From Moniliella sp. 'wahieum' (Eukaryota > Basidiomycota > Moniliellomycetes > Moniliellales > Moniliellaceae): a stretch of 64,000 bases of DNA. The notes under the pieces were generated by a model. That model saw only the letters and a list, made by a program, of their open reading frames with translations, was not told the origin of the DNA and did not search any database. This document shows positions 21,518 to 31,678 of this stretch, one piece after another. Both the position numbers and the translations under genes were made by a program. How positions within the stretch are numbered: position 1 is the stretch's first letter; the number at the start of each line of letters is the position of its first letter. The stretch spans positions 248,001 through 312,000 of the forward strand of contig RSEE01000054.1 in assembly GCA_003971905.1 (NCBI GenBank), read 5' to 3'.

Positions 21518-22893
21518 CTAGGCCAACAGCCGCGTCAGCAACTCGACCAGTTGCTCATTTTCTTCCTTGGTTCCAATAGTGATGCGTAGGCACCCAGGGC
21601 ATCCCAACTCCTTGGAACGGTCACGAACAACAACGCCATATTTCTCAGCCATGACCTTGTATACCTGGCCAGCCCGTGCCGAGTCCGGTTGAGCGTTTGC
21701 GTCCGACCGGGGACGGTCCAAAACCGGGACAAGGACAAAATTGGCATCATTGCTCCCCTTTGCTTGCCCCAAAGCTGGAATCTTGCTCAACGCATCTAGG
21801 AGCCAGGCCCGGTTCGCAATGAGCGTCGTAATGTTGTTCCGCATCTTCTCCAGCCCGGCATCGCTTAGGGCCAGTGAGGCCAGACGAGCGGCAGGCACCG
21901 AGACATTGTACGGTGCTTTGGTGTTGTTCATGATCTGAATCAGAGGGGGTGAAGCGTACGCCACGCCCATGCTAACAGTACGAGGAGTAGTAAAGGGTCA
22001 GTGGTGTCCTGGTAAAGGGAAGATAAACATACCGCACACCCGCCAAGCCATACGCCTTGCTCAGCGTCTCCGTAACGATCACGTTCGCATACTTGTTGAC
22101 AAGTGGTACAGCGGACACTGGCGGTTCAGCAGCGCGTTTGCCTTCACGAATCTTGCTCAGCAAAGTCAATATAGGCTTGATCAACAACCACCAAACCGTT
22201 CCAGCGATCAAAGTTGGCGATCGACTCGATAGCCTTCATCGAAAGGAGTGTGCCAGTCGGGTTGCCAGGAGAGCAGAGGAAGACAGCCTTAATGCTGGGG
22301 TCTTTTGCTAGAGTGGATAGGATGGCCTCCGTGTCGAGAGCAAAGCGGCCATTTTCCCTGCCTTCACCTGTGCCCGGAGCTGGATCGACAATCAAGGGTA
22401 CCTTGACCACCTCAAGTTCATTCACTGCTGCACACACAGCGTACATGCCATACGTGGGCGGACAGATGAGAATCTTGTCTTTCCCCGGACGGCCGACGAT
22501 GCGCTGAATCAGATCCAGCACCTCGTCCGAGCCGACGCCAAGCATAACGTTCTCCTCACCTCGACGCCGCGAAGAGTTGCGAGGCGTTTCTTGACGCCAA
22601 ATAGGACGGGTCAGGGTACCTGTGAAGCGGCAAGCGCAGCAGATCCGCCTCCTCGCTTTCTACCGAGCCTGGCACAGTATCGGGAAGTGGTGCAGGGAGG
22701 CCATGGCCTAGGCTGTTCTCATTGGCGTCCAGCAGGACACCCTCTTGGTAGTCGTCGCGGGCACAGCGGTAGGGCTGGAGAGCGAGGATGTTGGACGGAT
22801 GAGGGTGGTGAGGTCGAAATGGGCAGGCTTGAGCGTGGCCTGAAGGTGGGCCGCCCTCTCGGCGCTGATCCCGGGGATGGCGAGGGAGGACAT
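21518..22893 (-). CDS. HIS5: histidinol-phosphate aminotransferase, one intron
   Basis: This PLP enzyme converts imidazole acetol phosphate to histidinol phosphate. The start at 22893 gives MSSLAIPGISAERAAHLQAT. Conserved class-II aminotransferase blocks follow: NILALQPYRCARDDYQEG, LLDANENSLGHG, LHRYPDPSY, GVGSDEVLDLIQRIVGRPGK, ILICPPTYGMYAV, AVFLCSPGNPTGTLLS and LVVVDQAYIDFA. The PLP-lysine is in VTETLSKAYGLAGVR. A 61-nt intron (21972-22032) follows AGVR, and the next exon opens MGVAYASPPLIQIMNNT. The C-terminus has GCLRITIGTKEENEQLV and ends LLTRLLA. A few frameshifts lie near the N-terminus (about 22550-22800) and near 22150. The gene shares a 388-bp divergent promoter region with VMA6. 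Confidence 0.95.
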
Positions 22894-23281
22894 GGAGGTG
22901 GGGTGACGACGGTCTGGCAAAGTGGCACGGCGGACAGCGGAGATGTGAGTGTCCGTGGGCCATTTGATACCGCGCCGCGTGTGGGATTCTTCTCCGTCCT
23001 AGCAGCTGGAGCAATAAATCGTCACGTTACGCCGCGGCACACACCCGCCGCTTGCAACTTTCAATCGCAGCCCACTCGAAGTGAAATGTGCAGCTCCTGT
23101 GGGGGCGCTTACGGCAGCCAGTTCGACCCGCGGGCGACCAGCAGAGGCCGGGGCCGATAGCAACGGCGCCGATCATCGAATCGACACCGAGCATCATCGA
23201 CATGCTTCATCCTGGCTCGGCTGCTCACACCGACACCAACCCACTCGCGCCGGCCACCCGATCCACATCTGGCTGCCCAGG
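22894..23281. promoter_or_regulatory. divergent HIS5-VMA6 promoter region
   Basis: The 388 bases between the two divergent starts must carry both promoters. No TATA box is obvious. Words visible are GATCATCGAATCGACACC near 23171 and CATCATCGACATG near 23193. Confidence 0.6.
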
Positions 23282-24387
23282 ATGGAGATGCTCTCCTTCA
23301 ATGTCGACAATGGCTACCTCGAGGGCGTGGTGCGCGGTTACATGAACGGCCTCTTGACAGCGCAGCAGTTCCAAACCCTCACCCAGTGCGAGACGCTTGA
23401 GGATCTGCGCATGCAGCTCTCGGCCACCGACTATGGCAACTTCCTCGCCAACGAGCCCTCCCCCCTGACCACAAGTGTCGTCCTCGACCGTGCCACCCGC
23501 CGCATGGTGACTCAGTTCGAGTACCTACGCGAAAACGCAGTGTACCCTCTAAGCAAGTTCCTTGACCTCGTCACCTACGCCTACATGATCGACAATGTCA
23601 TCCTCCTCATCACCGGCACACTCCACGAGCGCGACACACACGAGCTCCTTGAGCGCTGCCACCCCTTGGGCTGGTTCGACACGCTCCCAGCCCTCAGTGT
23701 GGCCAACACTGTCGATGAGCTGTATCAGACCGTGTTAGTTGAGACCCCACTGGCCCCCTATTTCCGCGACTGTCTCTCGGCCGCGGACTGGACGACCTCA
23801 ACATTGAGATCATTCGCAACACTCTCTACAAGTCGTATCTCGAGGACTTTTACCAGTTTTCGCTATCTCTTGGCGGGGTGACGACCGAGGCGATGCAAGA
23901 CTTACTGCCTTTGAGGCTGATCGCCGCGTTATCTCCATCACGGTCAACAGTTTGGTACCAGCCTGACCAAGGAGGAGCGAGCCCGTCTCTTCCCCTCCAT
24001 TGGCAAACTCTACCCGGCCGGAAACAACGCGTTGGCTCGTGCAGACGATGTGGAGCAGGTCAAGGCCGTGTGCGACATGGTTCCAGAGTATAAGTCCTTC
24101 TTTGATGCCCCGCCAGGACAGGAAGAGGCTCAATTGGACCATCTGGAAGACAAATTTTCCAAAGAGGAAGTGAGGATCAATAAAATCCTCACCATCCAAC
24201 AGTTTAACTTCTCCATCTTTTACGCCTGGACTAAGCTCAAAGAACAGGAAATTCGTACCCTTGGTTGGATTGCGGAGTGCATTGCTCAAGGCGCCCGAGG
24301 TTCGTATCTTATCCTCCTACCGTTGCTATGTGGCGGACACTGATACTGCGTTTCTTCAGACCGCATTGCGACTACATCAATGTATGA
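23282..24387 (+). CDS. VMA6: V-type ATPase subunit d, frameshifted, one intron
   Basis: Subunit d couples the V1 stalk to the Vo ring of the vacuolar proton pump. The start at 23282 gives [20 protein letters not shown], typical of the family. Conserved blocks are [39 protein letters not shown] and [18 protein letters not shown]. After a slip comes [20 protein letters not shown]. After further slips come [31 protein letters not shown] and [18 protein letters not shown]. The last coding block before the intron is [16 protein letters not shown] 60-nt intron (24300-24359) leads to a final short exon that, with one restored base, reads DRIGDYINV and stops at 24385-24387. All four slips examined are single missing G or T bases. 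PET127 is convergent, ending about 115 bases away. Confidence 0.95.
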
Positions 24388-24502
24388 CTCTCTCCACCTC
24401 ATATCTGCCCTGTGTCCCCTTGCCTCTCACATCTCAATACCAAAAAACCTCATCATTCTCTGGCAGCCGCGTGCCTCTTAGAATACATGTTCGCCACCAT
24501 TA

Positions 24503-27485
24503 CTATGAGCCTGACGGATAAGTTGTACATGCATCCAAAGCGGTAAAATGATCAAGCATTTGTGTAGCTCCATCAATCGGAGTGGAAACGTGGCAATAAT
24601 CAAATGATAGGAAAGGACGGCAAGGGCACAAGAGCTTAGTCGTCCTGGCCGGGGTACCCCGACTCTGCAACGCCTCATACCTCAACAAGGGGTCCACCTC
24701 CTCCTGTTTCTTGGCGTGCACAGCACCAGCCATGGACAATCCTCGCAGCGTCCGACTCCTTGGTGGTGTTTCGATCCATGAAACAGGGGGTTGAGTAGCC
24801 GCTTTTGCCTTCTTTCCTGGGTAACGCGATGGAAAGATCGCCAAGCCTTCCTTAGTGGGGATGGGGCTGATACAGAGGTGGCTTGGGGAAGCGGCCGCGA
24901 GACCCTGGTGTCGCTCACGAATGTAGCGCTCCAGCGCTTCGGGTTCTGCGCCAGCACCGTTTCAATGTACCTCTCGCGCTCGTTGATAGCATCCACGTTG
25001 GGCAAGTACATGCCGACATCAGGGCACTGGCCTGGTTCGTGGTACGCAGCAGATGCTTGACTGCTGATTCGCTCAAGTCAGTGCGGGCAAAGATGCCGTA
25101 GTCCACCTGGAACGATTGCATATCAGGCGGGACAACGAGGGGACCTTTGATAAGGTTTCCGTCCAACCAACGGTCCAAGTACACCTCAAACAATAAGTTG
25201 GACCGATATGCCCAGGTTCTGGGACCGCCGGCCTGGTCCACTCCTTGCCATATCGAGTTCCTTCCATACGCCGTTTTAGCGAATTATCCTCCTCCTGGGC
25301 AAAGTCACCACCAGCTTGTCAGTGCGGGTCTCAAAATTGAGTATGAGGGACTGCTTGGGAAAGTGCTCAGTAGCCGAGATGAGGATGTTCTCCAGAACAG
25401 AGACCAGAATGCGGAAGACGCGCTCGAACAGATCGTCGGAACCGGTCAAAGTTTTGGCCAAATGTTCGCGGGACATATACTCAAACCCGAACACGGTTGC
25501 CGTGTTGTGGTAGCAAACAAAGATGCCGTCCATGCCTCCGATGCGGACTTGGAGGAGATACTTGAGCATCGTTGCGCGCATCATGTCAAACGTTTCCCGT
25601 TCATACGACTCGAGTAGCCCTTTGGCTTGACGGATTTGGTACCCCGAGCCCTCAAGCCAGTTGGCCCTGTCCTTGCGAACTGCCACCACTGCGCGCGTCT
25701 TGAGGTCAAACGTGCGCCGGGGCAACCGAGGATCTTGGCAGTCGAGCTGGGAGCGCATCATTAACTTGCCCGCTTGGGTAAAGTGGTAGGCTTCTGCATT
25801 TTTGCGTTCTTCCTCCGACAAACGCCACGAATGCAAGCGCGAGTGTTTCTCAAACTGTTCGGGCGTGGAGACAAGCATTGTCTCCATACTTTGCCCAGCG
25901 CTGACAAGACGTAGTTCTCCGCCGTATCACCCGTTTTGTTGTTGTCAATGCCATATGTCTCAGTCGCACTGTCGTAGACTAACTTTACCGATGCGGGCAA
26001 GCGGGCCCCACGGTAAATCCACCAAGCTAAAAGAAGATGGGTTGTCAGTATCAGTAATCAGGACGGGGCAAAGTAGCAAAATGAAAGGGAAAAGGACACA
26101 CATTTTGCAACGCCTTGTAGTTGGATCCAAAGTTGGAAAAATCGGGAGGCTTCCATCCCATGACGAGAAAGTAGATGTGGGACAGCAGCCTGTCATAGTC
26201 GAGGTCGATCCAAAGAATTTAGCCTTGTGTTTGACCGTGAGTGTTTTCAGCTGTGCGTCACGGGACGCAGTGATGTACTCGGGTGCAGTGTCCGGGTCAA
26301 ATAGGTCAAAATCGAGAATCTTGCGAATGCGTGGGTCGTAGTTGTAAATCTGGGTGCGAGGATCTTTTAGCCACGAGACACCCGGATTGAATAAGACACG
26401 GTCCAATCCGTGCGCAAGGCGCGGTGGCTCTACTTGGGTCAAGGGAGCCACCTCCTTCAACTGTACTTCTTCGGGGACAATGGAACCCTTGCAATTCCAC
26501 CGTTTAGGAGACGAAGCAGCCCTTTTGTCGTTAATATTGACCTGTAAATGTTTGCCTGCAATGGCATCGGCGCGAGTGAAAAGATGAGGCTTGGTGAGCA
26601 TGGCTGGGCGTTCACGATAGACGTCGTAGAAGAGCGGCCGCTGGAGCGGACTGTTGCTCGTATAGCCCACGTCGCTGGGCGAAACAAAGCTATCGTCAAG
26701 GTTGTAGACCCCTGGGCCCGGAGAGTGTGGAAGACGCTCCAGTACGTTTCCGCACAGCGTTAATCGCGTCTTGGAGGCGCCTGTTGGCGTACGCTTCAAA
26801 TTTTTGTTCGTCCTCGGTTGTATCGGAAGCAGCCGGACGCTTCTTCTTCCAATCAGACGAGGAAGAGGGCGATCTCGAAGTGTCCTTCGGTTTCTCGGCT
26901 GCAGTCTTAGGCCGGCGGATTGAAGAGCCTGCTTCTGTACCGCCTCGAGTTGTTGGGCCAACTTGATTTGGTCTTGTAGAGCTTCGACGTGTGGCAAGGG
27001 GGATGCATCCGTCCAGGATCGTGGTCGCATATCCAGTTTGGAAGCAAGGGGCGAGAAAGAACTGGGCTCGGCTGGGAAGGGCCAGGGGCGATAGCCGCCT
27101 GAATGGCCGCATTAGATGCTTGCCTGGCACCGGAGGAAATGTTGTGAACTAATGGTCGTTTCTGGGGGGAGTGGCGATATTTAGGCGTGGGTGTGGGTGT
27201 GAGCTTGGCTTTGGGCGGGGACTTGAGATAAGGCTTGGACTTGGGCTTATCTGGAGCATACGGGCGTGCGGTCGAGGGATGGGATGTCGGGGAAGGAGGA
27301 AGAGGACGGGGAAGAGGAAGGGGAAGAGGCAGGAGAAGAGGAAGAAAAAAACGAATAGGAAGACGAGGACAAGGCCGCCGACAGGCCGGCAGCGGGGCGC
27401 GCGAGGCGTGGATGGGGGTGTCCGGAGCATGCGAAGGCCCATCTGCTGCGGGAGCATGGCGGGCGCGCACTCTTTGCCACAGCAT
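24503..27485 (-). CDS. PET127: PET127-like mitochondrial RNA-processing protein
   Basis: PET127 is a fungal mitochondrial protein involved in RNA 5' processing and turnover. The ATG at 27485 gives MLWQRVRARHAPAADGPSHA, an Arg-rich leader suited to mitochondria; a long Pro/Lys-rich region follows. The family core shows LAHGLDRVLFNPGVSWLKDP, IYNYDPRIRKI, PEYITASRDAQLKTLTVKHK and FFGSTSTMTG. It continues with AEAYHFTQAGKLMMRSQLDC, DPRLPRRTFDLKTRAVVAVR and LKYLLQVRIGGMDGIFVCYH. Next are FGFEYMSREHLAKTLTGSDD and FPKQSLILNFETRTDKLVV. The C-terminal part includes RYIETVLAQNPKRW and AMAGAVHAKKQEEVDPLLR-like sequence; the exact stop is uncertain because of frameshifts. An intron near 26030-26110 is likely. 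It is divergent from the rhodanese-methyltransferase gene. Confidence 0.87.
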
Positions 27486-27758
27486 CGTGCTCACCCTCGT
27501 GTTGGTTGGACAGGCTGGAGCAGGCCAAGCGACACGCCGCTGGAGAAGGCGGACAGCTCAGCGGCCCTGGGGCGGAAGGAAAAATGCGACTTTTATGATT
27601 CCGCCGGCCGTCTTCGCAAGCTAATTTAACTAGCTGCTCTCTGAAATTGCAACAAACTGCGCTTCACGCTTCGGGCAAGAAAGAGCCTGCCATGGGCAAG
27701 TGACTGCCACCCGTCCCCCCCCCCCCCAAGGCCCCGAGCGCCCCCATCAGCCCCACCT

Positions 27759-29174
27759 ATGAGCGCCAGCTCGCTGGCCGAGCGCACCCGCCTGCTCACC
27801 ACCGCCGACATCCTCCCCGCCCCCTCTGGCGTGTCAGCGGCGACGATTGCGGCGCTTCGCATTGTGCTTTCCCTTGCCGGGCTTCCCTCCCACGACCGCC
27901 GCATCCTTGATCTTCGCCCCGTCGCCCTCTTTGCCCAAACCCACCTGTGCCACAGCGTGAATGTACCGCAGGGGCCCGACGCGCTGGTCACCCGCTTCAG
28001 CTCTCTTCCGCCCCGCAACGTCCCGTTTGTCGTTGTCTGCCAGCGCCAGCACGAGGCCTGGGTCCGCAACAACCTGGGCGGTCTCCGTCGCCGCGTCCAA
28101 GGCGTCGTGCTCTGTCCTGATGTACCCACAGAGGGCGAGCACAATGCGCAGCACAATCCTTCTTCTCCATCAGAAGACGACGAGTTTTGGCGCCTGGCCC
28201 GTATTTTCCGGCTTACCGCCACCACCCCCCCGGCACTGTCCCCAGACCGCTTGGTCCTCCCCCTCGACCGCCCTCGATTCCTCGGCCTGCCGGCCCCTGT
28301 GGTCCAGCGCACCGCCCAATACATTACCCGCCAGCTCGGTCCTGATGAGGTGCGGAAGATGAGTGTGCTGGACCTGGGCTGTGGAGCAGGGAGAGACATT
28401 GCCTGGCTGTGCTATGAGCATGGCTGGCGCCCCCGTGGCCCGGAGTCGACTGGACCGCTGTTGGGGCCGACAATCTCCGTCCTGTCTTGGAGCGCGCGAG
28501 GGTGGTGCTGGATGACTTGGATTGTTCGCCCCGCCCGATAACAAGTACGGGAGAATTGCCAAATTGGTCTGGTCCGAGGTTCGTCGGGACGGGTCGATGG
28601 GGGCCTTGTCGGGGCCGGGTCGTGGTCCTCGCTCGGCGAGTCGGTTGGACGCTGGCCCGTCTGCCGTTCCGCTCAGCCATAGTTGGGAGAGTGATCCGGA
28701 TCAGTTGTGCAGCGGAGGGAGGATCTGCAACAGTTTGCTCACCAGTATCTCGACCCTGACCCGAATGCAGAAGGGGACTTTGACTACGTTTGATCTCCTT
28801 CTCTTTGTCCGCTTTCTGCCGCGCCAACTCTTACTTGCCCTCCCTGCCCTCTCCCACCCGGCACTCTCGTTGTCATCTCGCACTTTTATGACTTGGCTGC
28901 CGATCCGCGTGGCCACCGCCGGACGAAGGCGAACGTCATCTTCCCGCCTGCAACGGGTTACATCCCTCACGCTCCGACTCTGGCCTCGGTCCGAGTACGA
29001 GGGGCCTCCGCCTCAGGCTCGGATTGCCCCGGGCGACATGGAGCGTTTGGTGGCGTGTGGAATGAGGTCCCGATTGCGGGGGGCACCCAAACCTGGTCGA
29101 TCGTCGAGCAAATTGTCGAGCCCATCGAAGACGGTCGGCCGGTGCTCAGTACCGTCCTGCGTCGATTACAATAG
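27759..29174 (+). CDS. rhodanese-like domain fused to SAM methyltransferase
   Basis: The start at 27759 gives MSASSLAERTRLLTTADILP. The N-terminal half resembles a rhodanese: RRILDLRPVALFAQTHLCHS and VNVPQGPDALVTRFSSLPPR precede FVVVCQRQHEAWVR, which supplies a cysteine but not the usual Gly/Arg-rich loop. The C-terminal half is a class-I methyltransferase. Motif I is MSVLDLGCGAGRDIAWL, and the acidic post-I strand is GADNLRPVLERARVVLDDLD. Later come FDLLLFVRFLPRQLLLALPA and TLVVISHFYDLAADPRGHRR. The end reads IVEPIEDGRPVLSTVLRRLQ. Several frameshifts lie between 28440 and 28900. Substrate unknown. Related fusions exist in fungi. A run of 14 C bases lies just upstream. Confidence 0.75.
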
Positions 29175-30040
29175 ACCGGGGTAGGCTGGTCTCGCTGGTT
29201 CTGGGATCGTGGCATTTGACTGTGTGCACTTGAGCGCCTCGCCATCCCCGTGCCTACCAGAATCTGGGCACACATTTTCCTCTAAGACCAGAGCGTAGTG
29301 ACTTCATTCTACCCGCTTGTTGAATGATCGATCTATCGACGTAGAAGGCCAAACACGCCAATCGACTATACTTCGAACGCGCGGCTTGCGACGAGCAGGA
29401 CGTCCGCTGCGCGGTCAATGTATTACGAACTGAAAAAGCCATGGCGAACGGTGTAGGAGCGCCAACCAGGCTCGACGGGTAAAGTGAACGTCAACGACAG
29501 GGATAATGGCACCAATGAGCTGTTCAACACTCAACAGCAAGGCGATCCGATATGAGTGGGCACGAGAAAACAAAAAAAGAAAGATGGGAGGTCCAGAGAT
29601 CAAAGGCTGACTAAGTTAAATTGATGGGAACAAGGGAGGGAAGAGTGATCTCTCCTTGACCTCGAGCAGGGGCTCCAGAACAGGAAACAATGCGCGGTGG
29701 GAAGGCGGTACAACCGCAAGCGCCAAGGCGCCCTAGAGCCCTGAAGAGCGGGGGCTGGAAGGTGGAAAGGGGGAGGGCAGGGGGATGAAGGCCAGTACGC
29801 CTAATAGTGTTGCTGTCGACCACTAGAGAGTATACCAAGCACAGGCAGGACACGAAGGCGTGGCACTAAGATTGGGATGTGGCCGCGAATGCGGAAAGAG
29901 GGCGGGTGCGATAGGCACTCAGCGAGCCTGTGGTGGGGAATAGAATGATCAAGGAGAGGGAGAAGGGGAGACTCAAGGAGAAGGGGTAGAAAAGGTCAAG
30001 GTCCATGTGAATCAAGTACCAAGAGCCACAACGAGCGAGT
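29175..30040. other. convergent intergenic region
   Basis: The 866 bases between the methyltransferase and G-alpha stop codons hold two 3' flanks. Short open frames show no domain. I see nothing else in it. Confidence 0.6.
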
Positions 30041-31347
30041 TCAGAGTAGCGCCGTCTCGCGTAACGCGTTCTGAACAATCGTATCCTTGATGTCTATAAA
30101 AACCTGTTCGATGTCTTTGGTGTCGGTAGCCTGGGTGAGGTGCGGGTAGATGGGGAGCTTGGCACGGTTGAGCTGAGTGAAGCGCCAGAGCACATATCGC
30201 GCCGCCTTTTGTACGTCAGGGCCTCCCGTGTATTCAGGGAAAAATTTCTCCAACGGCACCCGCTTGATCTTTTTCTGGAACACGTCCACCTTGTTTAGAA
30301 AGAGAATCACCGAAGACCGAGCAAACCAGCGCGAGTTGACCACCGACTCGAACAGAACCAGCGATTCGTCCATTCGATTCTGCGTCGGTTCCTCCAGCAG
30401 CACTTGGTCGTACTCTGAGATGGCGACGCAAAAGATGATTGAGGTGACCGCTTCGAAACAATGAATCCATTTGAAGCGTTCCGAGCGCTGGCCACCCACA
30501 TCAAAGAGGTGGATCACGAGGTTGCCCATGGTAAACGTTGTCTCAGTGATCGCCGTGCTCTTGGACCGGGCGCGCAGCACGTCGTCGTTGGTGGGCAGAT
30601 AGCTGGGGGCCGCAATGCGAGTGGCGTTTTCGAAAAAGTAGGGGCCGCTGTCCATCAGATAGAACTGATCACTGTGCAGGTCGAGAAGAGTACGCGTGAC
30701 AGGCGCGTTCCATATTTGCTGGGCGTAGGCCCCCATCTCTGGGGGCAAAGGGTTGACATCGCTCTCCACCTGAGTGGTCTGAGACGAGGTTGGCATTGGC
30801 GGCTCGGAAGGGATCGTCGGTCTCGAGTTCGGTATCCGGACCTGCCTCGGCCTTGTTTGAGCCTGATGCATCGATATCGGTGTGAGCGGAAGAAGAAGAC
30901 TTGATGGTGAAGTTGAGAACCTTTTGGATGGCGAGACGAGTAGGCGTGTCCTCGGGCTGGATTTCATACTTGACCAAAGCCATGGCAATGGTCTGGGCAG
31001 ACTCGAGAAGATTCTTGGCGATGACAAGACGGTAGTAGAGGAGCTCTGCATGGTTGAAGCCGTCCTTGTGGATGATCTTCATCTGCTTGCTAATTGTGCT
31101 CTTGCCGCTCTCGCCACTGCCGAGGAGGAGAAGCTTGAAGGAGCGGCGCTCCTTTTTGACGACGGCAGCGACAGCGGACGTGCGGGAGGCGGGGCCATTG
31201 GACGGGGTGCCGTTGTTGTGAGCGTGGGGTGGAGGCGTGGGAGGAGGAGGCGTCGGCGCCCTTTGTGGTGCGGGGAGTGGATCTAGTGGCAGACGAAGCT
31301 GGATGGGACGGCGAGGCGTCGGGCTTGCTGCTGAAGCAGTTCCCCAT
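30041..31347 (-). CDS. heterotrimeric G-protein alpha subunit
   Basis: G-alpha subunits relay receptor signals at the plasma membrane. The start at 31347 gives [12 protein letters not shown], with Gly2 for myristoylation and Cys4 for palmitoylation. After a Ser/Pro/Thr-rich stretch and one frameshift, the G1 P-loop reads [20 protein letters not shown]. Switch I is [18 protein letters not shown]3 is [20 protein letters not shown]4 is [14 protein letters not shown] and G5 is TQATDT. The C-terminus is [11 protein letters not shown], without the cysteine used by pertussis toxin. A Ser/Asp/Glu-rich insert of about 30-40 residues lies in the helical domain, and a second frameshift is near 30800. 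Compared with common G-alphas, switch I has Ser for the Mg-binding Thr and Ala for the following Gly. A minor fungal class is likely; which one is unclear. Confidence 0.93.
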
Positions 31348-31613
31348 GGTGTGGGCGGCAAGGCATCCCCCTTGGGCGGGGAGGGGCGTCCGGCGGGGGC
31401 GAGGGGGGGCGGGGCGCCTGCGTGGAGCGTGTGGAGGGGCGGCGGCGGCGGCGGCGGAGGGACGGCAGTGTGGGGCTGCGTGCGGCGGCGGGAGCGGGGG
31501 GGCGAAGGAAGAGAGCGAAGGGGGCGGTGGGCTTGCTGTTGCGCTGGAGGACGGCAATGGGCCGGGAGGAGCGCAGTGTGAGTGGTGTGAACAGTTCATG
31601 TGCACGCGTGAAC

Positions 31614-31626
31614 GTTCAAGTTGAAC
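31614..31626. promoter_or_regulatory. palindromic word GTTCAAGTTGAAC, copy 2
   Basis: Identical to 6258-6270 and 59080-59092. It lies 267 bases upstream of the G-alpha start and is followed by GCTGAATG. A role as a transcription-factor site or as a repeat remnant are both possible. Confidence 0.45.
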
Positions 31627-31670
31627 GCTGAATGCTGCACGCTCTCCCTCAGCGCCGGCCGAGCGCTGAC

Positions 31671-31678
31671 CACGTGAC
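31671..31678. promoter_or_regulatory. CACGTGAC box upstream of G-alpha
   Basis: A CACGTG E-box extended by AC lies 324 bases upstream of the G-alpha start. The same octamer occurs at 35968-35975 upstream of the Pmp3-family gene. bHLH factors bind such sites; binding here is inference. Confidence 0.4.

Noticed and set aside
7214-24387. Widespread pseudogenes
   Set aside because: Motifs and splice sites remain intact between slips and the affected genes are essential, so missing bases in the assembly explain the breaks better.
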